Assembly (NCBI GenBank): GCA_027491085.1
Contig: JAIXWW010000009.1
Location: 1-64,000 of the forward strand
Length of the DNA: 64,000 bases
Source of the DNA: Bacteroidota bacterium
GTDB lineage: Bacteria > Bacteroidota > Bacteroidia > UKL13-3
Direction: 5' to 3'
Shown: positions 1 to 10,573 of the stretch, piece after piece
Position numbering within the stretch: position 1 is the stretch's first letter
Layout of the letters: each line of letters starts with the position of its first letter
Position numbers and translations under genes: made by a program
The notes under the pieces: generated by a model
Told to the model about the DNA's origin: nothing
Seen by the model: only the letters and a program-made list of their open reading frames with translations
Databases searched by the model: none

Positions 1-204
1 AGGCTATTGTTGGATGGTTGAATTGTTAGATTGTTGTTATGTTGATTTTCAAACTTTAATTATTCAGCCTCACAAGTGACTCACGATTTGCGTAACTAAA
101 ACTTGAGAGAGCAGTGGGAGTGTCTAGTTAAATTGCTGGATTGATGAATTATTTTTTTGATGGCCTATAGGTTTTAACATAAGAATTACTCTTAAAATAC
201 CTCA
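1..204. repeat. Intergenic stretch with degenerate TTG-rich short repeats
   Basis: No gene is visible here. Positions 1-45 are built from degenerate 7-8 base units of the form ATTGTTGGATGGTTGAATTG, and a related stretch lies at about 128-150. The same vocabulary recurs at 11883-11915, and at 58419-58500 and 58919-58966 around a four-helix-bundle gene. The repeat is cut by the window edge, so its full extent is unknown. Confidence 0.5.
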
Positions 205-1032
205 TTATTTATTTAAAACTAATAAAGGAATTTTGGTGTGATAGGCCATCTGTTTACTTAAGCTACGATGAAATAATCTATCAAAGAAATTCCGATTGTG
301 CTTAGCCATAACTAATAAGTTAGTATGTTCTTTCTCTAAATAACTATTTATACTATCAATGACACTGCTCGTTTCCTCTACCTTCACAATTTTCCAACTA
401 TTTAAAGTAATTTGATCTTTATTCTTTACAAAAAAGTTATGCTCTTCGTCAAAATAATTATCAAATTCAGACTTAACGTGTAAAATACTAATTTCTGCAT
501 TATACAAATCTGCAAAATATGCCAAACGAGATAAAGCAGGGAATTCAGGCTCGTTGAAATCACTTGAATATACAATATGTTTAATGTCTTCAAACTTTGC
601 CGATGGAGGAATTACCAAAACTGGCACCTCAGACTTAGCAACAACCGAAGCTGCATTACTACCTATTAACACTTCCTGAATACCACTTGCACCGGTTGTA
701 CCTAATATGATTAAATCAATTTTATTGTGGCTGGTAAACTCCTGAATTTCATCATTAATGAATCCAAAAGCCGAATGAGTTACATATTTTACGCCACTCA
801 TTTCCAAAGTACTATTTTTTAAATGAGCAAATCTATCTGTAGTATAATCATCAATTTCACTCATGTAACTTTGGTAGATTGTATCAGGGTAAGAACTATC
901 AACCAACGGCACATTCTTAACATACAAAAGATGAATTTCTGCATTAATTTTTAAAGACAAACTTATTGCATACTGCAACGCATTATTTGCAACTTCAGAA
1001 AAGTCGGTTGGTACTAAAATTTTATTTATCAT
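205..1032 (-). CDS. Universal stress protein, tandem UspA domains
   Basis: The protein has about 275 residues and two UspA-like halves. The first half starts with the typical KILVPTDFSE strand and contains a complete ATP-binding signature of the form G-x2-G-x9-G-S (GTTGASGIQEVLIGS), so this half probably binds ATP. The second half ends in IPLLVLNK and lacks the glycine signature, as is common in tandem family members. I placed the start at the Met directly before INKILVPTDFS; an in-frame ATG three codons upstream (1041) is also possible. It is a single gene, divergent from the aminotransferase. These soluble cytoplasmic proteins respond to energy or redox stress; the exact role is not readable from sequence. 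Confidence 0.88.
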   Translation of the reverse strand: MINKILVPTDFSEVANNALQYAISLSLKINAEIHLLYVKNVPLVDSSYPDTIYQSYMSEIDDYTTDRFAHLKNSTLEMSGVKYVTHSAFGFINDEIQEFTSHNKIDLIILGTTGASGIQEVLIGSNAASVVAKSEVPVLVIPPSAKFEDIKHIVYSSDFNEPEFPALSRLAYFADLYNAEISILHVKSEFDNYFDEEHNFFVKNKDQITLNSWKIVKVEETSSVIDSINSYLEKEHTNLLVMAKHNRNFFDRLFHRSLSKQMAYHTKIPLLVLNK

Positions 1033-1233
1033 AATAGTCAAGGTTTTACAAATACAATATTATAAGTAAAAACACATTGGGATTTAAAATTGTGTTATAA
1101 GTTTTACTTATTTAATACTCAAAATTAATTTGAATATGGTGTACAAAATAATCACTCGGTCACTATTAATATTGACTATTGTCAGCATTAGTTATGTCTA
1201 TAAATTTTCCGATACTTTCAATTAATTTGCAAC

Positions 1234-2418
1234 ATGCTTACAAACCGACAATTATTTCTTTCACATCAGGCACAAACAACTAATTTCCCGCTTATGCTAG
1301 AAGTTTCGAAAGCTGAAGGTGTGTTTTTATACGATTCAACTGGTAAAAAATATTTAGATTTCATATCGGGAATTTCGGTTAGCAGTTTAGGTCATGGAAA
1401 TGAAGCTGTAAAGACAGCTATAAAAAACCAAGTAGACAAGTATCTTCACTTAATGGTGTATGGAGAGTTTATTCAAGAGCCAACAGCATTATTAGCAAAA
1501 AAAATAACAGACTATTTACCCGAAAATTTAGATTGCGTATATTTAGTAAATTCGGGCGCAGAAGCCACAGATGGAGCCTTAAAATTAGCTAAACGAGTTA
1601 CAAAAAAATCAAAAATAATTGCTTGCAAAAATGCTTATCATGGCAGTACACATGCTGCTTTAAGTTTAAACAGTAATGAATATTACACACAACCTTATCG
1701 TCCTCTATTACCCGATGTAGAATTTATAGAGTTTAACAATATTGAAAGTTTAAAAATTATTGACAAACAAACAGCATGTGTTATTATAGAAACAATCCAA
1801 GGTGAAGCAGGATATATTGAACCAACCTTTGAATTTCTCAGTGTGTTGCAACAAAAATGTAGAGAAAATTGTGCGTTACTCATTTTTGATGAAATACAAG
1901 CCGGAATTGGAAAAACCGGTAAAATGTTTTCATTTGAGCATTGGAATATTATTCCTGACGTGTTATTATTAGGAAAAGCATTAGGAGCAGGCATGCCAAT
2001 TGGTGCTTTTATCACCTCAAAAAAAATGATGCATGTGTTTACAGACAATCCAATTTTGGGGCATATAACCACCTTTGGTGGACACGCAGTAGTAGCAGCT
2101 GCTGCATTGGCCGGACTAATTGAAATTGAAAACCTCGATTTGATAAATCAAATAGCAGATAAAGAAATTTTTATTAGAGAAAATTTAATTCACCCCAAAA
2201 TAAAAGAAATACGTGGAAAAGGTTTAATGCTTGCTGCACAATTAGACAATTTTGAGCAAACCTTAAAATTATGTCAGTTATGTTTGGTAGATGGGTTAAT
2301 CATTGATTGGTTTTTATATGCCAATAACTCAATAAGAATTGTACCTCCTTTAACAATAACTAAAAATGAATTGAGTATTGGAATTGAAATTATTTTAAAG
2401 AATTTAGATTTAGTATAA
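1234..2418 (+). CDS. Class III PLP-dependent aminotransferase (acetylornithine/ornithine type)
   Basis: A 394-residue protein of the usual class III length. Motifs in order are an N-terminal YLDFISGISVSSLGHG strand-turn, the cofactor phosphate-binding NSGAEATDGALKLA, the FDEIQAGIGKTG segment with the aspartate that contacts the pyridine ring, and LLLGKALGAGMPIGAF carrying the Schiff-base lysine. It transfers an amino group between an omega-amino substrate and 2-oxoglutarate. The closest groups are acetylornithine and ornithine aminotransferases, but no arginine-biosynthesis neighbours are present, so the substrate is left open. The ATG lies only about 5 bases after a TTAATTTG box, which may mean a very short leader. 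Confidence 0.85.
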   Translation: MLTNRQLFLSHQAQTTNFPLMLEVSKAEGVFLYDSTGKKYLDFISGISVSSLGHGNEAVKTAIKNQVDKYLHLMVYGEFIQEPTALLAKKITDYLPENLDCVYLVNSGAEATDGALKLAKRVTKKSKIIACKNAYHGSTHAALSLNSNEYYTQPYRPLLPDVEFIEFNNIESLKIIDKQTACVIIETIQGEAGYIEPTFEFLSVLQQKCRENCALLIFDEIQAGIGKTGKMFSFEHWNIIPDVLLLGKALGAGMPIGAFITSKKMMHVFTDNPILGHITTFGGHAVVAAAALAGLIEIENLDLINQIADKEIFIRENLIHPKIKEIRGKGLMLAAQLDNFEQTLKLCQLCLVDGLIIDWFLYANNSIRIVPPLTITKNELSIGIEIILKNLDLV

Positions 2419-2679
2419 ATAAAAATTTTTTGTCATGTTTTTATTAAAATTAAAACTAAAGATTAAAATCGTTTTTCCAACAAATACAATATAAAAAGCC
2501 TAGGTCTGAACTATTATTACTACATTAAACAACATTTTCATTTTAAAGAAATACCTAAAATTACCTTACAATTTTGATACAATTTCTCTAAATGTTAAAA
2601 TAGTTTTTACAGAAAACAATGTATTTCAGTAAAAATAACGATATTCGCACAAATTTATAAAGAATTCGATACAATTTTA

Positions 2680-5600
2680 ATGAGCGAAAGCACAGGAACA
2701 AAACGATTAAATGCGGTAGTAAAAGAGCTGAATGTAGGAATGCAAACCCTTGTTGACCATTTAGCAAAAAAGGGTCATAGCATTGAGGCTAAGCCAACTA
2801 CAAAGCTTTCAGAAGAGCAATATAAGGTGTTGCTTAGTGATTTTCAAAGCGAAAAGAAAAACAAGGAAGAATCTAAACAACTTAGCCATAACAAGGTTAA
2901 GCCTAAGGATATTACCATTGAACAACTGAAACCAAAAGCTAATGTTAGCGATGATGATTACGAGGACGAAATTGTTGTTGTAAAATCAGGCTTATCAAAT
3001 AGATATGAAAAACCTGTTGAAATTAAAACTTCAAAGGCAGTTGAACAGCCTTCAGAAAAAATAACTGCACCTGTTGTTGAAATAATTCCTGAACCAATTG
3101 TTATCGCACCAATTAAGGAACCAATTTCTGAAGTTATTGAAAAAGAAGTTCCTAAAGTTGAAGAGAAAATTATAATTGAATCAAAACCAATAGAAGAACC
3201 AAAAGTTGACCCTATTGTTGAGAAAGTATCAGAAATTATTAATGATGATAACGACTCTGAAGCACCTAAATTAACCATTTTAGGTAAAATTGATCTAGAT
3301 TCATTAAATACAAAAACCCGACCTGATAAACGTCCAAAAGAAACTAAAAAATCTAAAGAGGTTGAGAAAAAACCAGCTCAAAAGGAAACAAAAGTTCAAG
3401 TTCAAAAGGAAGAAACTCCTAAAATAGAAGATGTTGAAAAACCAATAATTCCTGCTAAAGAGGTAGAAAAGGAAATAGAAGCTAAGACTGAAACTGTTGC
3501 TCCTGTAACTGAAGCTCCTATTATTGAAGCTACAGAGGTTAAAGCTACAGAGGTAATGGAAACAAATTACGAAAAACTTTCCGGCCTTAAAGTTATGGGT
3601 AAAATTGTTCTGCCAGTTGACCCACCAAAAAGTAGCAATAAACCTGTAGCGTCAAGTGACGCCAATAACAAGAAAAAACGTAAACGTAATAATTATATTG
3701 GTGGAAGCGATACTTCTAATGATAAGTTAAATAAATTTAACAAACCTGCAGACGGTTCAACTCGCCCTCCATACCAAGGAAATAATACAGGAGGAAATAG
3801 ACCTGGTTACCAAGGAAATAATCCTAACAATGGAACAGGTACACCTAGAACAGGTTATCAAGGAACCAACCCAAATAATAATCGCCCAGGTTATCAAGGA
3901 AATAATCCAAATAACGGTACCCGTCCGCCATTTAATAAAGGTGGTAATAATACTGCTGGTGGAAATCGTTTTGGTAATAACACACCATATAAACCAGGTG
4001 AAAAGAAAGAAATTACTGATAAAGAAGTTCAAGATAAATTAAAAGCAACTTTAGCGCGCTTAAATCCTGGAAGTAAAAATCCAAATATTGGAGCTGTTCG
4101 TTCAAAAATACGTAAGCAAAAAAGAGATGATGCGCGAAGTGAAAGAGAAGAAGCTGCAATTGAGGCTGAATTAGCAAACAAAGTATTAAAAGTTACTGAA
4201 TTTGTTACGGCTAATGAATTAGCTAAAATGATGGAAGTAACGGTTACTCAAATTATCTCGGCTTGTATGAGTTTGGGTATGATGGTTTCAATTAACCAAC
4301 GTTTAGATGCTGAAACTATTAGTATTGTGGCAGAGGAATTTGGTTTTGAAGTTGACTTTGTGAGTGCTGAAGTACAAGAAGCTGTAGAAGAAGATATTGA
4401 CGATCCTGCAGATTTATTACCTCGTGCGCCAATTGTAACAGTAATGGGTCACGTAGATCACGGTAAAACTTCATTGTTAGATTATATACGTAAGGCAAAT
4501 GTAATTGCAGGCGAAGCGGGAGGAATTACTCAGCACGTTGGAGCTTACGAAGTTACATTAGATAGTGGCAAAAAAATTGCATTTTTAGATACTCCTGGTC
4601 ACGAAGCATTTACCGCTATGCGTGCTCGTGGTGCTAAAATTACCGATATTGTTATTATCGTTATTGCTGCCGATGATAGTGTAATGCCTCAAACAAAAGA
4701 AGCAATCAGTCATGCGCAAGCAGCTGGTGTTCCTATAGTTTTTGCATTCAATAAAATAGACAAAGATGGTGCTAATACTGAAAGAATCAGAGAGCAATTA
4801 GCCCAAATGAATATACTAGTTGAAGAATGGGGTGGTAAATACCAAACCCAAGAAATTTCTGCTAAAAAAGGTTTGAACATTGATTTATTACTAGATAAAG
4901 TTTTACTTGAAGCTGAAATTTTAGACCTAAAAGCAAATCCAAACCGCAGAGCTGTAGGTTCAATTATTGAAGCCTCGCTTGATAAAGGACGTGGAATTGT
5001 GGCTACCTTAATGGTTCAAAACGGAACTTTAAGAGTTGGGGATCCAATTATAGCAGGAACAAATTCAGGTAAAGTAAAAGCCATGTTTGATGAACGTGGT
5101 AAAAAAATGCTTTTTGCTGGTCCTTCAACTCCAGCAGTGGTGTTAGGTTTTGATGGCGCACCTCAAGCAGGTGATAAATTAATTATTACCAAAACAGAAC
5201 AAGAAGCGAGAGAAATTTCTAATAAACGTAAGCAATTACAACGTGAGCAAGGCTTACGTACCAATAAACATATTACTTTAGATGAAATTGGACGTAGGTT
5301 AGCAATTGGTAACTTCAAAGAGTTAAAAATTATTGTTAAAGGTGACGTGGATGGTTCGGTAGAAGCATTAGCAGATTCATTGATAAAATTATCGACCGAA
5401 GAAGTTCAAGTAAGTGTAATTTACAAAGCAGTTGGTCAAATATCGGAAAGCGATGTAATGTTAGCTTCTGCGTCTGATGCAATCATTATTGGTTTCCAAG
5501 TACGTCCTTCGCCTCAAGCGCGCAAATTGGCCGAAAACGAATCAATCGATATTCGCATGTATTCAATTATTTACAATGCGATTGGTGAAATTAAATCGGC

Positions 5601-5934
5601 CATTGAAGGTATGCACACGCCTAAAATGGAAGAGAAAATTACAGGTAATATTGAAATACGTGAAGTATTTAAAATTACAAAAGTTGGAGCCGTTGCAGGT
5701 TGTATGGTTACCGATGGTAAAGTATTCCGTAACTCTAAAATACGCTTAATACGCGATGGTGTTGTGGTTCACACGGGTGAGTTATCATCACTAAAACGCT
5801 TTAAAGATGATGTAAAAGAAGTAGCTTACGGTTTTGATTGTGGTTTAACAATCGACAAATTTAATGATATGAAAGTAGGTGACTTTGTGGAAGCTTACGA
5901 AGAAGTTGAAATTAAACGCCCAACAAGCAAATAA
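2680..5934 (+). CDS. infB: Translation initiation factor IF-2
   Basis: IF-2 is the GTPase that places initiator fMet-tRNA on the small ribosomal subunit and promotes subunit joining. At 1084 residues it is at the long end of the family. An N-terminal IF2N-like domain (residues 1-50) is followed by a charged Lys/Glu/Pro-rich linker, an Asn/Gly/Tyr-rich repeat segment (about 357-441, with units like GYQGNNPNN), a second IF2N domain, and the G domain from about 588: G1 [10 protein letters not shown]3 DTPGHEAF, G4 NKIDK. Beta-barrel domains II and IV and domain III follow. It is monocistronic with a hairpin terminator after the stop. The Asn/Gly repeat region is the only unusual part. Confidence 0.98.
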   Translation: MSESTGTKRLNAVVKELNVGMQTLVDHLAKKGHSIEAKPTTKLSEEQYKVLLSDFQSEKKNKEESKQLSHNKVKPKDITIEQLKPKANVSDDDYEDEIVVVKSGLSNRYEKPVEIKTSKAVEQPSEKITAPVVEIIPEPIVIAPIKEPISEVIEKEVPKVEEKIIIESKPIEEPKVDPIVEKVSEIINDDNDSEAPKLTILGKIDLDSLNTKTRPDKRPKETKKSKEVEKKPAQKETKVQVQKEETPKIEDVEKPIIPAKEVEKEIEAKTETVAPVTEAPIIEATEVKATEVMETNYEKLSGLKVMGKIVLPVDPPKSSNKPVASSDANNKKKRKRNNYIGGSDTSNDKLNKFNKPADGSTRPPYQGNNTGGNRPGYQGNNPNNGTGTPRTGYQGTNPNNNRPGYQGNNPNNGTRPPFNKGGNNTAGGNRFGNNTPYKPGEKKEITDKEVQDKLKATLARLNPGSKNPNIGAVRSKIRKQKRDDARSEREEAAIEAELANKVLKVTEFVTANELAKMMEVTVTQIISACMSLGMMVSINQRLDAETISIVAEEFGFEVDFVSAEVQEAVEEDIDDPADLLPRAPIVTVMGHVDHGKTSLLDYIRKANVIAGEAGGITQHVGAYEVTLDSGKKIAFLDTPGHEAFTAMRARGAKITDIVIIVIAADDSVMPQTKEAISHAQAAGVPIVFAFNKIDKDGANTERIREQLAQMNILVEEWGGKYQTQEISAKKGLNIDLLLDKVLLEAEILDLKANPNRRAVGSIIEASLDKGRGIVATLMVQNGTLRVGDPIIAGTNSGKVKAMFDERGKKMLFAGPSTPAVVLGFDGAPQAGDKLIITKTEQEAREISNKRKQLQREQGLRTNKHITLDEIGRRLAIGNFKELKIIVKGDVDGSVEALADSLIKLSTEEVQVSVIYKAVGQISESDVMLASASDAIIIGFQVRPSPQARKLAENESIDIRMYSIIYNAIGEIKSAIEGMHTPKMEEKITGNIEIREVFKITKVGAVAGCMVTDGKVFRNSKIRLIRDGVVVHTGELSSLKRFKDDVKEVAYGFDCGLTIDKFNDMKVGDFVEAYEEVEIKRPTSK

Positions 5935-5958
5935 ATATTTAATAATAACAAAGAAGAC

Positions 5959-5995
5959 AACAGCCAAACTGAAAAGCTTGGCTGTTTTTGTTTTC
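5959..5995 (+). terminator. Rho-independent terminator after infB
   Basis: AACAGCCAA (5959-5967) pairs with TTGGCTGTT (5978-5986) around a 10-base loop and is followed by a T-rich tail. It lies 25 bases after the infB stop. Confidence 0.8.
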
Positions 5996-6015
5996 ATACA
6001 AAACAATAAATACAA

Positions 6016-6537
6016 ATGACAAAACATATAAAACCCGAAAAATATATAAAAGACAGAGGTCGCACATTGGCCATAAAAGCTTGTTACCTTAATACCGATT
6101 GGCAAGAAACGGGTAAAGCCACTATTTTAATTGTAAAAAATATTCCAAGAACTAACTATATTATTGGTAGTTTTCAAATAGATTTATGGTGCTTAGGTAT
6201 TAAACAAACATCGTGGGGATATGGTATAAACGAAAAAAAACTTGCTGATATTTTTTCAAAATTAGGAGCAGGAAAACCTTTTGCAGAAGCTGATTATAGC
6301 CTTTGCAGTCAAATTATAAAAGACGCCAATGCTTATGCTTTGAGCATTGGATTAACTACTCCGGCTAACTTTGAAACAAGCCAATATTTAATTGAAGAAA
6401 CTACCGAAAACCCAATTGAAATTACATTTGGTAAAAATGGCAAGCCACATTATTTAACCAATGAATTTGCAGACAATGAGGGTATTATTACTTTATTAAC
6501 TAATAAACTCGGCATTGATAATTTTACAACTGAATAA
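6016..6537 (+). CDS. Conserved hypothetical protein (173 aa)
   Basis: I do not recognise a named family. The 173-residue product has no signal peptide or membrane segment. The N-terminal half reads like an alternating strand/helix fold (IKACYLNTDWQETGKATILI, then a segment containing IIGSFQIDLWCLGIKQTSWG), and the C-terminal part has NPIEITFGKNGKPHYL. It sits between the infB terminator and its own terminator, so it is probably transcribed alone. Base composition matches its neighbours, and the start ATG gives a natural N-terminus. Confidence 0.7.
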   Translation: MTKHIKPEKYIKDRGRTLAIKACYLNTDWQETGKATILIVKNIPRTNYIIGSFQIDLWCLGIKQTSWGYGINEKKLADIFSKLGAGKPFAEADYSLCSQIIKDANAYALSIGLTTPANFETSQYLIEETTENPIEITFGKNGKPHYLTNEFADNEGIITLLTNKLGIDNFTTE

Positions 6538-6540
6538 AAT

Positions 6541-6574
6541 AAAAAACCTTTTAGCAAACACTAAAAGGTTTTTT
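6541..6574 (+). terminator. Strong hairpin terminator
   Basis: A perfect 14-bp stem, AAAAAACCTTTTAG (6541-6554) with CTAAAAGGTTTTTT (6561-6574), around a 6-base loop, starting a few bases after the stop of the 173-residue gene. It is A-rich on one side and T-rich on the other, so it could also act for transcription on the opposite strand. Confidence 0.85.
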
Positions 6575-6668
6575 ATTTATTAATATTTCTGTTGTCAATA
6601 AACTTATCAAATTTTGGAATGATAAGAACTGTCTTGAAAATTTAAAAAATCTTTATTTCATCAGCATT

Positions 6669-7148
6669 TCAAAAAAAATGTATCTTAATCGTTTCGCTTA
6701 TCGTATCGTTGGTATATATACCTTTGTTAAACATTAAGTCATCTCCTCTCATTTTTACATCAAATTTTCCAGTTAAATGAATACTTGTATCAGCGGTATT
6801 AAAATCAAATTCTAAAAAGTAATTATTATTGATGCTCCAAGTTCCTTTAGCTTCGGGGTTGTGGGCCGTAATAGTACTATCTTTATTAAATATTACTTCA
6901 AAAGCGTTTATATTATTTAACCACTCCCTTGAATCATTGTAAACCATTTTTCTTTTAATAAATCTCCTGTTCTCAAATTGATAAATAAACCAAGGCTTTT
7001 TACATAATTCATTTACAAACGAATCGTTCACTAAATCGCGCTTAGTAAAAAAATAAGTGTATTTGGTTGAATAATTGGTTTCTGGTTTCCAATTACAAGA
7101 ACTCAGCATAAAAAGGAATGCAATTAGTGAGAAAAAAAATTTACCCAT
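6669..7148 (-). CDS. Putative lipoprotein, function unknown
   Basis: The start was set at the Met beginning MGKFFFSLIAFLFMLSSCNW, a short lipoprotein signal with a Cys at residue 18; the reading frame extends 26 codons further upstream, but that part would bury the signal sequence. The mature protein of about 140 residues is probably attached to a membrane. The C-terminal half (GTWSINNNYFLEFDFN, TGKFDVKMRGDDLMFNKG) looks like the lipocalin-like beta strands of small Bacteroidota lipoproteins that report residual 'GTWS' motifs; this is an impression, not a family match. It stands alone, divergent from prfA. Confidence 0.65.
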   Translation of the reverse strand: MGKFFFSLIAFLFMLSSCNWKPETNYSTKYTYFFTKRDLVNDSFVNELCKKPWFIYQFENRRFIKRKMVYNDSREWLNNINAFEVIFNKDSTITAHNPEAKGTWSINNNYFLEFDFNTADTSIHLTGKFDVKMRGDDLMFNKGIYTNDTISETIKIHFF

Positions 7149-7269
7149 TATATAAATTGATAGTTTTAAGGCCACTAATATACAGATAGCATTTAATTTA
7201 TAAATAACTGAATGAAATTTATCCAATCAACAAAAAATCAAAATCTTAGGTAATAATCCATATGAGGCT

Positions 7270-7277
7270 TATATTTG
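7270..7277 (+). promoter_or_regulatory. Predicted -7 promoter element of prfA
   Basis: TATATTTG matches the Bacteroidota -7 consensus TAnnTTTG exactly and lies 29 bases before the prfA ATG. It is followed by CGCC. A short inverted repeat GAGGC (7264-7268)/GCCTC (7279-7283) brackets it. No clear -33 TTG was found. Confidence 0.5.
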
Positions 7278-7305
7278 CGCCTCAAATTTTAAAGCTTTAT
7301 AAGCA

Positions 7306-8379
7306 ATGTTAGATAAATTAGAAGCCATTTATACCCGATATAAAAATGTGGAAGAGTTAATCAGTCAGCCTGATATACTTAGTGATATGAAACGTTTTAC
7401 ACATTTAAATAAAGAGTATAAAAACTTAACAGGTATTGTAAATAAATACCATGAGTATAAAAACTTAATGGATAATATGGACAATGCGCGCGATATTTTA
7501 AAAAACGAAAAAGATTCGGATTTACGCGATATGGCTAAAGAGGAACTAGACGAATTAGAGCCAAAAGTTCAACCTTTAGAGGAAGAAATTAGAATATTAT
7601 TAATTCCAAAAGAACCTGAAGACGAAAAAAATGCTACCATTGAAATTAGAGGTGGTACTGGTGGTGATGAGGCTTCGTTATTTGCAGGTGAATTATTTAG
7701 AATGTATAGTCGCTACTGCGAAAACAAGGGTTGGCGAACCGAAGTTTTAGACTTTACGGAGGGTTCTGTAGGAGGTTATAAAGAAATTGTAATGGAGGTA
7801 AGTGGTGAGGATGTATATGGAATCTTAAAATACGAAAGTGGTGTACATCGTGTACAACGCGTACCTGATACAGAATCGCAAGGGCGAGTGCACACTTCTG
7901 CGGCCTCAGTAGTTGTGTTACCAGAAGCTGAAGAAGTGGATGTAGAAATTAATCCTGCAGATATAGAGATGCAAACTTCTCGTTCAGGCGGTGCTGGAGG
8001 ACAAAATGTAAACAAAGTAGAATCAAAAGTTCAGTTAACTCACAAACCCTCGGGCATCGTAGTTGTTTGTCAAGTAGAACGTAACCAAAAGGGAAACCGT
8101 GAACGAGCTATGCAAATGCTAAGAACAAAATTGTACGAAATTGAGTTAAAAAAACATTTGGATGGTATTTCAAGTAGAAGAAAAACAATGGTTTCTACTG
8201 GAGATAGGTCGGCTAAAATTAGAACCTACAACTACCCTCAAGCACGTGTAACCGATCATAGAATAGGTTTGACAAAATACAATTTACCAGATGTTATCAA
8301 TGGAGACATTCAAGAGTTTATTGATCAATTACAAATAGCTGAAAATGCCGAAAAGCTTAAAGAAGGCGGTATGAATTAG
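7306..8379 (+). CDS. prfA: Peptide chain release factor 1
   Basis: A class I release factor that recognises UAA and UAG stop codons and triggers peptidyl-tRNA hydrolysis in the ribosome. Length is 357 residues, normal for RF1. The codon-recognition tripeptide is of the PxT type (P187-D188-T189 within [11 protein letters not shown]), which separates it from RF2 (SPF). The catalytic GGQ is at 231-233 ([11 protein letters not shown]), and the [12 protein letters not shown] segment is typical. It has its own predicted promoter; the lipoprotein gene follows after 80 bases. Confidence 0.97.
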   Translation: MLDKLEAIYTRYKNVEELISQPDILSDMKRFTHLNKEYKNLTGIVNKYHEYKNLMDNMDNARDILKNEKDSDLRDMAKEELDELEPKVQPLEEEIRILLIPKEPEDEKNATIEIRGGTGGDEASLFAGELFRMYSRYCENKGWRTEVLDFTEGSVGGYKEIVMEVSGEDVYGILKYESGVHRVQRVPDTESQGRVHTSAASVVVLPEAEEVDVEINPADIEMQTSRSGGAGGQNVNKVESKVQLTHKPSGIVVVCQVERNQKGNRERAMQMLRTKLYEIELKKHLDGISSRRKTMVSTGDRSAKIRTYNYPQARVTDHRIGLTKYNLPDVINGDIQEFIDQLQIAENAEKLKEGGMN

Positions 8380-8459
8380 TTTATTTAAAAGTTAAATTTA
8401 CATCAAATAGTGTATCGTTTATTTTAAAACTGTATGTTTGATGCTATCTATTTTATAAA

Positions 8460-9941
8460 ATGAAAAATATTAAATATTTATTTTTTGTATTAACAATTAT
8501 AACCATTTTTGCTTGTAAAAAAGGTTATGAAGGTAATTTTAACAATAGCCCAAATCCTGAAACATTTATGGCTGTTAGTAAAATTGAACGAAGTGGAACT
8601 AATCGTTTAACTACTCGTGTAGATGCTTATTGGTGGGGAACATCGGCAAATGGATTTGTGGTTGGTTATGAAGTTTCAATTGATAGTATGAAAACCTGGA
8701 CTTATACCAAAAGGGCTGATAGTACTCTTTTACTAACAATTCCTATTGGTAGCGATACAGCAAATATTGATGTTTATGTGAGAGCAATTGATAATCTTGG
8801 ACAAAAAGATTTGACACCCGCTAGTTTAGCATACCCTGTTCGTAACTCTGCACCAAGTGTTAGTTTATACAATATTGCTGGTAAAAAAACTACGAAATCA
8901 TTTCCGGCAGTTCATTTTTTTTGGACTTCAAGTGATGCAGATGGTTTACAAGATATCAATGGTTTCGATATTTTTTTAAATGACACTAACAGTAATCCAT
9001 ACAGTATTCAAGGCAATGTACTTGATGTTACTATAATGGCAGATAACCTTTTTAGCGATTCGTGTTTTGTATTTCCAGGCACTAAAAATAAAGCACTAGA
9101 AGGTAGAATTAAAGGTATAAAATACAATGATTGGAACTATTTTTACATCAAGGCATTTGACAAAGCTGGCTTGCGTTCTGCGTTTGTTTATGATTCTATT
9201 TTTATAAAAAAACCAGTTTCAAAAACATTATTTGTAAATGCCTATTTAACTTCGCGAAATACTCCGCAAAAATTTATCAATGACAGGATAAATACCTTTG
9301 TACCATTATTTGATACACTATATTTGAATAATCGCGATGCACAACAAAATAACTTCGAACAATCGCCTGATGCCTTAACACAATCAAGGGTTTTCTCATT
9401 CTTTAATAAAATTATTTGGGTAAGTGATGAAGGAGCAACTGCTGCAAGTTTATCATTGGCTCAACAAAGTACAGTTGACTTTTTTGAAAATGGTGGTCAA
9501 ATGTTTATGATGTGTAATTTCGGGTCAGATATACCTAATGAATTAGAAAGTTTTGGATTCACTCCTATTCAAAAACTAGTTACTGATTCAAGTGGTTTAG
9601 CAATCAGAATGAATATAAATGACGAAATTACTCCTTTTGATAATACATGGCCAACTTTAAAATGCAATACTATTATTTCAAGCGCTAGACCATTTTATAC
9701 TCAAACAGCTTCAAGTGGAACAAGTAATTTTGATTCTTTATACAATGCAAAATTAATTACACTAGGCCCAGGTGGTGTTAGGCCATTTAATGGACAATCA
9801 ACAGTAGTAGCTAAGCGTATTTCATTAAAATATAACAAAACAGCTATGGTATTTATGAGTTTGCCTGTTCAAAATTTAAATGGCAATAACAATGCTAGTA
9901 TTTTTTTAGAAAAAGTATTTAAAAACGAGTTGGGATTTTAG
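8460..9941 (+). CDS. Secreted lipoprotein with fibronectin-III-like repeats
   Basis: A 493-residue protein beginning with a lipoprotein signal (hydrophobic run, then IFACKKG with Cys19). Residues 35-120 and 125-250 look like two Ig/FN3-type beta domains (for example VDAYWWGTSANGFVVGYEVS and VHFFWTSSDADGLQDINGFD). The C-terminal 240 residues resemble a Rossmann/GATase-like fold (KIIWVSDEGATAASLSLAQQ, DFFENGGQMFMMCNFGSD) as seen in some Bacteroidota lipoproteins. It is probably anchored in the outer membrane. Only one base separates its stop from the purN start, so the two genes are likely translationally coupled although their functions look unrelated. Ligand unknown. Confidence 0.75.
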   Translation: MKNIKYLFFVLTIITIFACKKGYEGNFNNSPNPETFMAVSKIERSGTNRLTTRVDAYWWGTSANGFVVGYEVSIDSMKTWTYTKRADSTLLLTIPIGSDTANIDVYVRAIDNLGQKDLTPASLAYPVRNSAPSVSLYNIAGKKTTKSFPAVHFFWTSSDADGLQDINGFDIFLNDTNSNPYSIQGNVLDVTIMADNLFSDSCFVFPGTKNKALEGRIKGIKYNDWNYFYIKAFDKAGLRSAFVYDSIFIKKPVSKTLFVNAYLTSRNTPQKFINDRINTFVPLFDTLYLNNRDAQQNNFEQSPDALTQSRVFSFFNKIIWVSDEGATAASLSLAQQSTVDFFENGGQMFMMCNFGSDIPNELESFGFTPIQKLVTDSSGLAIRMNINDEITPFDNTWPTLKCNTIISSARPFYTQTASSGTSNFDSLYNAKLITLGPGGVRPFNGQSTVVAKRISLKYNKTAMVFMSLPVQNLNGNNNASIFLEKVFKNELGF

Positions 9942-9942
9942 T

Positions 9943-10509
9943 TTGAAAAACATCATCATTTTTGCATCAGGAAGTGGCAGCAATGCCGAAAATATTGCTC
10001 AATATTTTAACAATAGTTCAACCATAAAAGTAAAGGCAGTTTTTACAAATAATAAAGATGCAGGTGTAATTAAACGAATGGAAAAATTCAATATTCCATG
10101 TGTAGTTTTTAACCGTGATGAGTATAAAAATGAAACCGTATTTTTAAAGCAAATAAATGAATTTGCACCTGATTTAATTGTATTAGCAGGTTTTTTATGG
10201 CTAATTCCTGCATATTTAGTAAATGCTTTTCCAAAACAAATTATCAATATTCACCCAGCATTATTGCCCAAATTTGGAGGAAAAGGAATGTATGGAATGC
10301 ATGTTCATGAAGCTGTAAAACAGGCTAATGAAACCGAAACGGGCATTACTATTCATTATGTAAATCAAAACTTTGACGAAGGTGAAATTATTTTCAAAGC
10401 TAATGTAGCATTAACCAATATTGAAACTCCAGAAACTATAGCACATAAAATCCATTCCTTAGAAATGGATAATTTCCCTAAAATAATTGAAACGTTATTA
10501 GTAAAATAG
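9943..10509 (+). CDS. purN: Phosphoribosylglycinamide formyltransferase (GAR transformylase)
   Basis: This enzyme transfers a formyl group from 10-formyl-THF to GAR in the third step of purine synthesis. The 188-residue size is normal. It starts with the conserved IIIFASGSGSNAENI loop and contains NIHPALLPKFGGKGMYG with the catalytic Asn/His and the substrate-binding segment, then HYVNQNFDEGEII with the catalytic Asp. The start is a TTG codon: no ATG is available before the N-terminal glycine-rich loop, and the TTG lies one base after the preceding stop, as expected for coupled translation. No other purine gene is nearby. Confidence 0.95.
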   Translation: MKNIIIFASGSGSNAENIAQYFNNSSTIKVKAVFTNNKDAGVIKRMEKFNIPCVVFNRDEYKNETVFLKQINEFAPDLIVLAGFLWLIPAYLVNAFPKQIINIHPALLPKFGGKGMYGMHVHEAVKQANETETGITIHYVNQNFDEGEIIFKANVALTNIETPETIAHKIHSLEMDNFPKIIETLLVK

Positions 10510-10573
10510 TTCTTTTATTTTGAATTAAATTACTAGCAGCTAACATTACACCTAGTTTGTAATATTCATTGAT

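Noticed and set aside
3757..4032. Minus-strand ORF inside infB
   Set aside because: It is a shadow of the Asn/Gly repeat of IF-2 with low-complexity Ile/Ser/Thr content.
9943..10509. Later ATG as purN start
   Set aside because: It would remove the conserved glycine-rich N-terminal loop, so the TTG start is preferred.
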